From Janthinobacterium sp. FW305-129 (GTDB lineage: Bacteria > Pseudomonadota > Gammaproteobacteria > Burkholderiales > Burkholderiaceae_D): a DNA stretch of 64,000 bases. Shown piece by piece: positions 55,718 to 63,223 of the stretch. The stretch is taken from the NCBI RefSeq assembly GCF_020858115.1, contig NZ_JACYMM010000004.1, positions 310,001 through 374,000 of the forward strand. The letters run 5' to 3'. The stretch's first letter is position 1; each line of letters begins with the position of its first letter. The position numbers and the translations under genes were made by a program. The notes below the pieces were generated by a model. The model made no database searches. It saw only the letters and a program-made list of their open reading frames with translations, and was not told the DNA's origin.

Positions 55718-55879
55718 ATGAGCATCAGTGCCTTGAGTTCGACCAGCGCCACCAGTCAGCTGAGCGCGTTCAGCCGCCTGGACGGCAGCGGCAGTTTCAG
55801 CAGTACCAGCAGCCTGGGTACGGCGAGTGCGGGCGGCAGCCTGTCCTCCAGCGGCAACCTGGTCAATACAACGGCTTGA
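55718..55879 (+). CDS. Small Ser-rich protein (53 residues)
   Basis: ATG 55718 has AAAGGAG seven bases upstream, a strong site, 17 bases after the CpxP-like stop. The product starts MSISALSSTSATSQLSAFSR and goes on with Ser/Gly/Thr-rich sequence to a TGA at 55877-55879. No signal peptide or known family. The good ribosome binding site and operon position, rather than homology, support it. Similar low-complexity heads occur in the FlxA-like protein at 52322. Confidence 0.6.
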   Translation: MSISALSSTSATSQLSAFSRLDGSGSFSSTSSLGTASAGGSLSSSGNLVNTTA

Positions 55880-55882
55880 AGC

Positions 55883-56047
55883 ATGGAACGCAAGCTCGCC
55901 ATTGCCGCCAGGAAAGTGCTCTCGCAACGGGCCACGCAAGCCCTGTTCCTGTGCGCCAGCCTGAGCCCCGCCTTGGCGGGCTTGCCCCACTTGATGGAGT
56001 ATGTATGGAACTACATGGTCACGGTCTGGCATCCGACCTCGAAATGA
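55883..56047 (+). CDS. Possible small membrane-associated protein (54 residues)
   Basis: Frame from ATG 55883 to TGA 56045-56047, 3 bases after the small Ser-rich gene. A hydrophobic stretch (ALFLCASLSPALAGLPHL) follows a basic N-terminus, and an aromatic tail ends it. The stop overlaps an in-frame ATG (56044) of the next gene in the ATGA style, suggesting coupled translation, but no strong ribosome binding site precedes it. Confidence 0.3.
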   Translation: MERKLAIAARKVLSQRATQALFLCASLSPALAGLPHLMEYVWNYMVTVWHPTSK

Positions 56048-56856
56048 TGCGGCGACAGGCGGCCGAGCGGCGGCAAGTGCTGCGCTGGCTGCTGGCCGGC
56101 GCCGCCACCTTGCCCCTGGCCAGCTGCGGCGGCGGCACGGACGCCAGCGGTATCGCCGCAAGCAGCGGCTCTGCCGCTACGGGTACGGCTACGACACCTG
56201 TCACGGGCGCCTGTTCCGTGATTCCCGAGGAAACGGGCGGGCCGTATCCGGCCGATGGCACGAACACGCATGGCGGCAGCATCATCAACGTGCTGAACCA
56301 GTCGGACGTCGTGCGCAGCGATATCCGCGCCAGTTTTAACGGCGCCACGGGTGTGGCGGCGGGTGTGCCGCTGACCATCCATTTGCAGTTGCTCAACGCC
56401 AGCGGCAGCTGCGCCAGCCTGGCCGCTTACGCCGTGTATCTATGGCATTGCGACCGCGACGGTCTGTATTCGCTGTATTCGAGCGGCGTGACGGCGCAAA
56501 ATTACCTGCGCGGCGTGCAGGAAACGGACAGCGCCGGCAACCTCAGCTTCACGACCATCTTTCCCGGCTGCTACGCCGGGCGCATGCCGCACGTGCATTT
56601 CGAGGTCTATCCCAGCCTGGCCAAGGCGGCCGCTGCCACGAACCGCCTCAAGACCTCGCAGTTCACCTTCCCGATGGCAACCTTGAACGAGGCCTATACG
56701 GCCAGCGGCTACACGGCCAGCGTGCGCAACCTGGCGCAGATCAGCTATGCCAGCGACAACGTTTTCAGTGACGGCACCAGCCTGCAGATGGCCACGGTGA
56801 CGGGCAATGCCACGCAGGGCTATGTCGCCACCCTGGTGATCGCCGTGAACGGTTAA
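56005..56856 (+). CDS. Intradiol ring-cleavage dioxygenase-like lipoprotein
   Basis: 283 residues from ATG 56005 (GGAG five bases upstream); ATG 56044, coupled to the preceding stop, is an alternative. A twin-Arg-like signal (AAERRQVLRWLLAGA) ends in ASCGGG, so export and lipidation are likely. The domain resembles the intradiol dioxygenase beta-sandwich: ETGGPYPADGTN (Tyr ligand), YAVYLWHCDRDGLYSLYS, GVQETDSAGNLSFTTIFPGCY and GRMPHVHFEVYPS hold the Tyr and His residues that bind iron in the family. Substrate unknown. Confidence 0.8.
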   Translation: MELHGHGLASDLEMMRRQAAERRQVLRWLLAGAATLPLASCGGGTDASGIAASSGSAATGTATTPVTGACSVIPEETGGPYPADGTNTHGGSIINVLNQSDVVRSDIRASFNGATGVAAGVPLTIHLQLLNASGSCASLAAYAVYLWHCDRDGLYSLYSSGVTAQNYLRGVQETDSAGNLSFTTIFPGCYAGRMPHVHFEVYPSLAKAAAATNRLKTSQFTFPMATLNEAYTASGYTASVRNLAQISYASDNVFSDGTSLQMATVTGNATQGYVATLVIAVNG

Positions 56857-58298
56857 GTTGCTGTCATGAAACCCAGGTCGCGCCGGCCGAAGTTGCCAAT
56901 ATTCGGGAACACGTCGGCCAGCTGGCTGTCGGCCACGCCGAACCACTTGGCCAGGGTGGCGCCGTACTGGTCGACGGAAGTGGTCGGCAGCAGGGCGCCG
57001 GAACCCACGTCCAGCGCATGGCCCAGGCCCGTGACGGGGAAGGCGCCGTAGATGTCGCCGCCCTTGACGGCGCCGCCCACGACAAAGTGGTGCGCGCCCC
57101 AGCCGTGATCCGTGCCGTCGCCGTTGCTGCTGAAGGTGCGGCCGAAGTCCGAGGCCGTAAAAGTCGTCACCTGGCGCCGCACGTCGGCGCCCTGCAGGGC
57201 CGCCAGGGTCGCGTCGAAATACGCCAGCGCGTGCGCCAGGCGCGCCATCAGGTCGCCATGCAGCTCCTTTTGGCGGTCATGCGTGTCGAAGCTGCCCAGG
57301 GTCACATAAAACACTTGCCGCTTTGCCCCCAGCGCACTGCGCCCGCCGATGATGCGCGCCACCGTCTGCAATTGCACGGCCACCTGGTTGACGCCGGACG
57401 CGCCCGTGTTCGGATTGACATAGGGCGGCGGATTGGGCACGCCGCCCGCGCCGGCCGCCAGCATGGCGCCGCTCAGCACGCCCTGGCTGGAAATGGCGCG
57501 CTGCACCGTCGCCACGTGCTCCTGCTCCATCAGGTCGTCGCCCGCCGTGCTGATGATGTCGCGCAAGGCGGTCTCGCCCTCGGTGGTGCCGAACAGGTAA
57601 CCGCTGCCGATATTGCGGATCGGCACGGCACCCGCCTGGCCCACCTGGAACTGGCGCACCTGGCGCCCGCTGAGGAAGAGGGCGTTCGAGGCGGCCGAGA
57701 TGGCCGTAAACGTCGCATTCGCGTTGCCGGCGCCCAGCAGGTCGCCCAGGCGCCCGCCCCAGCCGATGCTGGCGCCTTCCGGCAAGCCCGATTGCCAGGT
57801 CGATTGCTGGTCGTTATGCGAAAACAGCTTCGGCGGCAGCGCCACGGTGCCCGCCTTGTATTGCGCCAGCGTCACAGGCTGGATCAGGGTGCCCACATTG
57901 GCAAGGATGGCGGCGCGGCCGCCGTCGAACAGGTCTTTCACGGGAGCAAGGGCGGGATGCAGGGCAAAGCTGCGGCCCGCCTGCGCCGTGGCGGGCACGA
58001 TGGGCAGCACGCCGCCCGTTTCGCCGACCCCGGGCAGGTGGATGGAATCGTTGCCGCCTGTGTTGCGCAGGCGCACATATTCACTCCAGGACGGCGTGTC
58101 GGTGGCCAGCACCGTGTTGAAGGTATCGTTGCCGCCGGCCATGAACAGGCAGACGAGGGCCTTGTAGTCGTCGGCGGACTGGGCCGCAGCCTGGCCCATG
58201 GCGGCCAGGTTCAGGGCGAAGGGCGCGGCCGTGCTGCCGGCCAGGCCCAGCATGGAACCGAGGAAGCGGCGGCGCGAGAAATGAGAGGGGGTAGTCAT
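56853..58298 (-). CDS. DUF1501 protein, Tat-exported
   Basis: 481 residues with a twin-arginine signal (FSRRRFLGSMLGLAG). DUF1501 is part of the alkaline-phosphatase/sulfatase-like superfamily: the mature start KALVCLFMAGGNDTFNTVL, SHNDQQSTWQSG, LGSFDTHDRQ and SDFGRTFSSNGDGTDHGWGAHH are typical blocks. Function unknown. It starts 9 bases after the DUF1800 stop; the pair is very common in bacteria. Its stop overlaps that of the convergent dioxygenase gene. Confidence 0.9.
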   Translation of the reverse strand: MTTPSHFSRRRFLGSMLGLAGSTAAPFALNLAAMGQAAAQSADDYKALVCLFMAGGNDTFNTVLATDTPSWSEYVRLRNTGGNDSIHLPGVGETGGVLPIVPATAQAGRSFALHPALAPVKDLFDGGRAAILANVGTLIQPVTLAQYKAGTVALPPKLFSHNDQQSTWQSGLPEGASIGWGGRLGDLLGAGNANATFTAISAASNALFLSGRQVRQFQVGQAGAVPIRNIGSGYLFGTTEGETALRDIISTAGDDLMEQEHVATVQRAISSQGVLSGAMLAAGAGGVPNPPPYVNPNTGASGVNQVAVQLQTVARIIGGRSALGAKRQVFYVTLGSFDTHDRQKELHGDLMARLAHALAYFDATLAALQGADVRRQVTTFTASDFGRTFSSNGDGTDHGWGAHHFVVGGAVKGGDIYGAFPVTGLGHALDVGSGALLPTTSVDQYGATLAKWFGVADSQLADVFPNIGNFGRRDLGFMTAT

Positions 58299-58307
58299 GC
58301 AGCTTCC

Positions 58308-60092
58308 TTATTTTTGAACCAGGTATTCAGGCGATGCGATGGCCAGGAAAATGGCCAGGTGCACGCGGTAGGTTTTCGCCGTCGTCACTTGCGCGGCATT
58401 GCTGCCGCTGGCGGCGGGAATCGCGATGCTCGTGACGGCTGACAGGATTTTGGCGCGCAGCCGGGACGACATATTGCCGGACATCAACAGCAAGTTGACC
58501 CGGTCCAGCAAGGCGGCCGGCTGGTCGGCGAGGGCCAGTTCGGCCGAGTAATCGGCCCGCACGGCGCGGTTTTCCGCCACGCCGCCGCTGATGGCATCCT
58601 GCATGAAGTTCAGGTAGCCGGTGACGGACGGCTCCGACGTGATCTGCATTTCCGGCGCCACCAGGCCCGCCGTGGCCAGCGCCGAATTGGGCGGCACGTA
58701 CGAGGGGCGGAAGTAGTTGAAGACGGACGGCGCGTTCATGGGATTCTGGCCCAGTCCCGCCAGCGGATCGCTCAGGTAATAGATGCGGTACTGCAAGGCG
58801 GCATCCCTGGCGTGAAACGCGCGCATCCAGTTACCCAGGCGCACCAGTGGTTCGCGCAATTTGCCCGTGCGCAAGCTGCTGCCGGCAGGCGCCAGCGCTT
58901 CGGGATCGAGCAGCACGGCGCGGATCACGGCCTGCATGTCGCCGCGCACGCCCGAACCATTGTTGGCAAAGGCGGCCGCGACCCGGCCCACGTAGGCGGG
59001 GCCGGGATTGCTGGTCACTAAGCGCTGGATCAGCTGGCGGCCAAAGAAGGGGCCCGCGTTCGGATGGTTGAACAGGGTGTCGAGGGCCAGCGCCATGTCC
59101 GCTTCGCCGCCGGCCGCACCCGCCGCGCTGACGCCCAGAAAGCGTTTTTCGCTGGTCGAGTGATACGCCGCATAGAGCTGCATCTGCTTCCAGTCGCGGT
59201 CCGGATCGGCCACGCTGCCAAAAAAACGGTTCGCGGCCTGGTCCGGCCCGGCCCAGCTCCAGCCCGTAAACACTTTCGCCAGTCCGCTCACATCGTCGCG
59301 CGTGTAGGTGTCGATGGGTTTGCCGCCGGACAATTTCAATGACCCATCCGCATTCAGCTGGTACAGGCCGATGGTAAACAGCTGCATCACCTCGCGCGCG
59401 AAATTCTCGTCGGGCGTGCGCGTGGCCGATTCCTTCTGGTTGCGCAGGTGCGACAGATACAGCCCCATCATCGGATGGGTGGCCACGCCTTGCAGCAGGG
59501 TGCGGAAGTTGCCGAACGCATGTTGCCCCAGCATATCGTAGTAGCTGGCGACACCCCGCGTTTGCGGCCACACGGCCTCGTTTTGCGTGGAAACGACGAA
59601 GATTTCCGACAAGGCAAAGGCCACGCGCTGGCGCAACTGGTCGTCGCCGCGCACGGCCTGCTGCCAGAACGATTCATAGAAGTCGTTCGGCCTGGCCTGG
59701 GTCGCCGCCGCGCCCGCTGCGGGATATTTGGCGTCGATATATTTGCGGTGCAAGGTTTGCGGCTTGGAAAACTGCGCGCGGAACCAGGCGTCGCTATCGC
59801 TGGCGGCCAGCGCATCGATGGCCGCCATGTCCGGTCCGAACGTGGCGCGGCCCAGGAAACGCGACGCTTCCTGGCGCGAGAAGGTGGCCGTCTGATTCGC
59901 CGGCGGCGTGGTCAGGGGCGGCGGCGGAATGGTATCGCCTGGCGCGGTGCCGGGGGCGGTGGTCGCTGGCGGGACGGCCGATATGTCCGGATTCGGGGTG
60001 GAGCCGGTCTTGCTGTCGCCGCCACCGCCGCAGGCGGAAAGCAGGCTGAGCAAGGTAATGGCCAGCAAGCGGCGCAAAGTAGGGTCAGTCAT
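58308..60092 (-). CDS. DUF1800 lipoprotein
   Basis: 594 residues with a lipoprotein signal (LAITLLSLLSACGGGG), a Thr/Pro-rich linker of about 50 residues, and the DUF1800 domain: ASRFLGRATFGPDMAAIDAL, LRQRVAFALSEIFVVS, NFAREVMQLFTIGLYQLN, FTGWSW and GPFFGRQLIQRLVTSNPGP. Members occur beside DUF1501 proteins; a role in the envelope is likely but unproven. First gene of the pair. Confidence 0.9.
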   Translation of the reverse strand: MTDPTLRRLLAITLLSLLSACGGGGDSKTGSTPNPDISAVPPATTAPGTAPGDTIPPPPLTTPPANQTATFSRQEASRFLGRATFGPDMAAIDALAASDSDAWFRAQFSKPQTLHRKYIDAKYPAAGAAATQARPNDFYESFWQQAVRGDDQLRQRVAFALSEIFVVSTQNEAVWPQTRGVASYYDMLGQHAFGNFRTLLQGVATHPMMGLYLSHLRNQKESATRTPDENFAREVMQLFTIGLYQLNADGSLKLSGGKPIDTYTRDDVSGLAKVFTGWSWAGPDQAANRFFGSVADPDRDWKQMQLYAAYHSTSEKRFLGVSAAGAAGGEADMALALDTLFNHPNAGPFFGRQLIQRLVTSNPGPAYVGRVAAAFANNGSGVRGDMQAVIRAVLLDPEALAPAGSSLRTGKLREPLVRLGNWMRAFHARDAALQYRIYYLSDPLAGLGQNPMNAPSVFNYFRPSYVPPNSALATAGLVAPEMQITSEPSVTGYLNFMQDAISGGVAENRAVRADYSAELALADQPAALLDRVNLLLMSGNMSSRLRAKILSAVTSIAIPAASGSNAAQVTTAKTYRVHLAIFLAIASPEYLVQK

Positions 60093-60446
60093 TTAGTTTC
60101 TTTCAGGCAATCAAATTCTGGCCCGCTAATTGTAGGGCTTGCCTACCAAAATCCTGTTTCCAATTAACTATTTGCGTGTTGGCCACGTTTATTTTTGCTG
60201 TGCGTTGAGGTGGCGTTGGCGGTATTTTCGGCGAGGTAGGACGAAGTTTGTTTTTTTGAAAATGGAAAATATTTTTTGCCGGCCGCGGTCACTGTGGCGG
60301 ATAGGCCACGTAATCATTCCTGCCAATTAAGCTTGTTTGAAAGCTCATCTTGACAACGAAACCCGCTTCGCCGGCAACGGTGGTTTTTACGCTATCGGCG
60401 AAACGCCGTTCGCCGCTGGCGCCGTTCTTTCCCCTTGGCGTATGGC
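60093..60446. other. AT-rich regulatory stretch before the sigma-54 operon
   Basis: About 350 gene-free bases, with the promoter of the DUF1800 gene at the left and candidate activator sites for the right-hand operon. A perfect 7-bp inverted repeat CGGCGAA-ACGCCG-TTCGCCG lies at 60396-60415, about 50 bases before the sigma-54 motif, a fitting distance for an enhancer-binding protein. Confidence 0.5.
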
Positions 60447-60461
60447 TGGCATGACCCTTGC
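60447..60461 (+). promoter_or_regulatory. Sigma-54 (RpoN) promoter
   Basis: TGGCATGACCCTTGC has the -24 GG and -12 GC pairs exactly 10 bases apart and agrees with the consensus TGGCAYR-N4-TTGC. The start site would be near 60473, leaving a 35-base leader to the first gene. A sigma-54 promoter demands an activator protein, none of which lies in the window. Confidence 0.75.
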
Positions 60462-60506
60462 GTAAGGGAGGCATGGGCCACTGGCCCGACTTCTCCGGAG
60501 CCTGTC

Positions 60507-61070
60507 ATGACCAGCCGCCTGCTTGCCTATCGTCCCGAAATGGAATTACCCGACGCACCGGCCACGCCGCCCCTGCAGCAGGAAGATGAGCTGGCCCTGG
60601 CGGCGCACTTGCTGGAATTGCAGGGGCCGGCCCAGTTCGATGCTTTCCTGGCGCGCCAGCTGGGCGCCACGGCGGCGGGCCAGCAGGTGCGCGGCACGCT
60701 GCTGGAAGGGCCGCTGCGCCAGCTGCTGGGCAAGGTGGTGGCGCCCCTGCTGCCGCTGCACGGCGGTTCGCCGCAGGCGCTCAAGCGGCGCGCGGCAGGC
60801 ATCTTCGGCATGGAACTGGAAGGATTGAGCCCGGAAGACAAGGAATTCGAACTGGCGCGCCAGGTCGTGCATCTGATCGACGCCGTCAATACGGCACTGG
60901 CGCAAGACGGCATGGACCGGCGCGCGCCCGGGGCGCGGGTGGAAACTGCCCTGCTGCAAGTGGCGCGCAGCGTGGCGCCAGGCTTGCTCAGGCAGGCGGC
61001 GCAAACGCCGGGACGGGACGCTGGCCGCTGGCGCCGCGAGGGCGGGCACATCGTCGTGCTCGATTGTTAG
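60507..61070 (+). CDS. Unknown protein A, paralogue of the downstream gene
   Basis: 187 residues from ATG 60507, CCGGAG six bases upstream. The build is shared with the protein at 61134: an N-terminal helix pair (DELALAAHLLELQ, QFDAFLARQLG), a middle helix (LSPEDKEFELARQVVHLIDA), the phrase ARSVAPGLLRQAAQ, and a C-terminal GRWRREGGHIVVLDC. It lacks the glycine-zipper stretch of its paralogue. No signal peptide, catalytic motif or known family. First gene after the sigma-54 motif. Confidence 0.7.
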   Translation: MTSRLLAYRPEMELPDAPATPPLQQEDELALAAHLLELQGPAQFDAFLARQLGATAAGQQVRGTLLEGPLRQLLGKVVAPLLPLHGGSPQALKRRAAGIFGMELEGLSPEDKEFELARQVVHLIDAVNTALAQDGMDRRAPGARVETALLQVARSVAPGLLRQAAQTPGRDAGRWRREGGHIVVLDC

Positions 61071-61133
61071 CCGGACGGCCAGTTCGTCCGGCACTGTAGT
61101 GTCAACCGAGGTGCTAACTTTGAGGAGCTCATC

Positions 61134-61853
61134 ATGCATGACTTAGATCGTACGACCCTGGAATACGGGCAGGAGATGTCCGGCTTTGAAGCGGAGCAGT
61201 TCGAGTTCGGCCAGGGCGAGTGGAGCGGCGAGGGCGGCTCAAACGCGATGTTTTCCGAAGCCGAGGAGATGGAACTTGCCAATGAACTGCTGTCGGTCAG
61301 CAATGAAGCCGAACTGGAACAGTTTCTTGGCAATTTCCTGCGCAAGGCCGCCTCCGTGGCGGGCGGCATCATCAAGTCGCCCGTGGGACAAGCCATCGGT
61401 GGCGTGCTCAAGGGCGTGGCGAAGAAGGCGATTCCCCTGGCCGGCGGCGCCATCGGCGGCTATTTCGGCGGCCCGCTGGGAGCCAAGATCGGCAGCGGCC
61501 TCGCTTCGGCGGCCGGCAGCGCGCTGGGGCTGGAAGGAGAGGCGTCGTCGAATGAAGACCGCGAATTCGAGGGCGCCAAGCAGTTCGTGCGCCTGGCCGC
61601 CGATACCGTCAACCGCGCCGCGCAAGCGCGCGGTGCGGGCGACCCGCGCGCCATCGCCCAGGCGGCGGCCAGCGCGGCGGCGCGCCAGTTCGCGCCCGGC
61701 TTGCTGGGCCGTCCCGGCGGCCAGGTCGCGGTGCAGAATGGCAGCGGCGCGGGCAGCCAGGCGCCGGGCGCCGCGCGCAGCCAGGCCGGCATGCGTCCGT
61801 CCAGCGGGCGCTGGGCGCGGCAAGGCCACAAAATCGTCCTGTACGGCGTCTGA
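61134..61853 (+). CDS. Unknown protein B with glycine-zipper segment
   Basis: 239 residues; GAGGAGCTC upstream of the ATG. An acidic, aromatic head (FEAEQFEFGQGEWSGEGG) leads to a helix pair (EEMELANELLSV, ELEQFLGNFLRKA), then a long small-residue stretch (about 75-140) with GGVLKGVAKKAIPLAGGAIG, GGYFGGPLGAKIGSGLASA, a glycine zipper that can insert in membranes. The rest matches protein A: SNEDREFEGAKQFVRLAADT, RQFAPGLLG and SGRWARQGHKIVLYGV. I have a faint memory of similar unannotated proteins in other bacteria, but know no function. Confidence 0.7.
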   Translation: MHDLDRTTLEYGQEMSGFEAEQFEFGQGEWSGEGGSNAMFSEAEEMELANELLSVSNEAELEQFLGNFLRKAASVAGGIIKSPVGQAIGGVLKGVAKKAIPLAGGAIGGYFGGPLGAKIGSGLASAAGSALGLEGEASSNEDREFEGAKQFVRLAADTVNRAAQARGAGDPRAIAQAAASAAARQFAPGLLGRPGGQVAVQNGSGAGSQAPGAARSQAGMRPSSGRWARQGHKIVLYGV

Positions 61854-61857
61854 CATC

Positions 61858-63213
61858 ATGGCCATCGGCGCTTACGCCGCCTGGATGCTGGCACAGGAGG
61901 CGCGCTCGCTGCTGACGCGGCTGGCGCGGCTGGAGCCGTTTGCGCTGATCGAGCCGACGGTGCTGGCAGCGGCCCTGATGCCCAGCGCCCAGTCGGCCAT
62001 CGAAAGCCAGCTGGTGCAGGGCCGGCGCGAATTGCGGCGCATGGTGGCCCAGTTCCAGGCCTGGCTGCGGCGCGAAGCGGCCGATGGCGCCAGCATGGCC
62101 ACCGCCGCCGAGGCGCAGCGCCGCTTCACCTTCCTGCGCCTGAAATTCAACGCCGCGCTGACCCAGTTCGACCTGTTCAACGAAGTCATCACGCAGCGCA
62201 GCGAGCACAAGACGGGCGTGTGGCTGGCCGGCCTCGACATCGTCGCCGCCGACGCGCTGGCGCTGCCCGGCAATGTGTACCAGGCGCCGCCCGTGATCTG
62301 CTACCTGGACCGGGGGCCGGGTGCCGCCATCCGCCGCGCGCGCACGCGCCTGCCGGGCGGCGGCGACAATCCCGTCGCCATCATCCGCCTGCCGCGCGAA
62401 CGCATGATCGGCAGCAGCATCGCCTCGTCGCTGGTGCACGAGGTGGGCCACCAGGGCGCGGCCCTGCTGGACCTGGTGGCGTCCCTGCGGCCCATGCTGC
62501 AAGCCATGCAGCATGGCGGCAGCGGCCTGGTGCACGTGTGGCAGCTGTGGGAGCGGTGGATTTCCGAAATCGTGGCCGATTTCTGGTCGCTGGCGCGGGT
62601 CGGCGTGGCTGCCACCCTGGGCCTGATCGGCGTGGTCAGCCTGCCGCGCGTGTTTGTCTTCCGTCTCAATATCGACGATCCCCATCCGGTGCCCTGGCTG
62701 CGGGTACGCCTGAGCTGCGCCATGGGACGGGCCTTGTATCCGCATCCGCAATGGAGCCGGCTGGAGCAGCTGTGGCTGTCGTACTACCCGCTGACCGGCT
62801 TGCCGCCGGCCCGCCAGCGCCTGCTGGAGCAGCTGCAGGCCAGCATGGCGGCCCTCGTGGGCTTGCTGGTGCAGCACCGCCCGCCGGCCTTGCGCGGCGG
62901 CTCGCTGGCCGAGGCGATGGCCGTGCACACGCGCCAACCGGCCATGCTGGCGCGGCTGTTTCGCAGCTGGAACCTGGCGCCGGGGCAGATGTACGCGGCC
63001 GCGCCGACCCTGGTGTTCGCCGTGCTGGGCCAGGCGCGCGCCAGCGGCAGCCTGAGTCCGGAAGACGAAAGCGAGCTGCTGGGACGCCTGCTGACCCACT
63101 GGGCCCTGCGCAGCACCCTGGACACGTCGGAGCTGTGCGCCGACGTCGTGCGGCATGGCCGCCGGCCCGGCAGGGCGGTAGCGCCCCTGGCATCCCGTTT
63201 GATTATCCATTGA
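61858..63213 (+). CDS. Membrane-associated HEVGH metalloprotease-like protein
   Basis: 451 residues, starting 4 bases after protein B. A zinc-protease motif HEVGH occurs in SSLVHEVGHQGAALLDL at about residue 195; possible third ligands are Glu residues in EIVADFWSLARVG 40-45 residues later, the gluzincin arrangement. The segment after it (GVAATLGLIGVVSLPRVFVF) is hydrophobic. The first 120 residues are helical (LVQGRRELRRMVAQFQAWL). I know no named family. Position between the paralogues and the transthyretin-like protein suggests it may process one of them. Confidence 0.65.
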   Translation: MAIGAYAAWMLAQEARSLLTRLARLEPFALIEPTVLAAALMPSAQSAIESQLVQGRRELRRMVAQFQAWLRREAADGASMATAAEAQRRFTFLRLKFNAALTQFDLFNEVITQRSEHKTGVWLAGLDIVAADALALPGNVYQAPPVICYLDRGPGAAIRRARTRLPGGGDNPVAIIRLPRERMIGSSIASSLVHEVGHQGAALLDLVASLRPMLQAMQHGGSGLVHVWQLWERWISEIVADFWSLARVGVAATLGLIGVVSLPRVFVFRLNIDDPHPVPWLRVRLSCAMGRALYPHPQWSRLEQLWLSYYPLTGLPPARQRLLEQLQASMAALVGLLVQHRPPALRGGSLAEAMAVHTRQPAMLARLFRSWNLAPGQMYAAAPTLVFAVLGQARASGSLSPEDESELLGRLLTHWALRSTLDTSELCADVVRHGRRPGRAVAPLASRLIIH

Positions 63214-63223
63214 GGAGAATGAC

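Noticed and set aside
56853-60092. DUF1800-DUF1501 pair as an unusual system
   Set aside because: The pair is widespread and its layout here is ordinary, even though its function is unknown.
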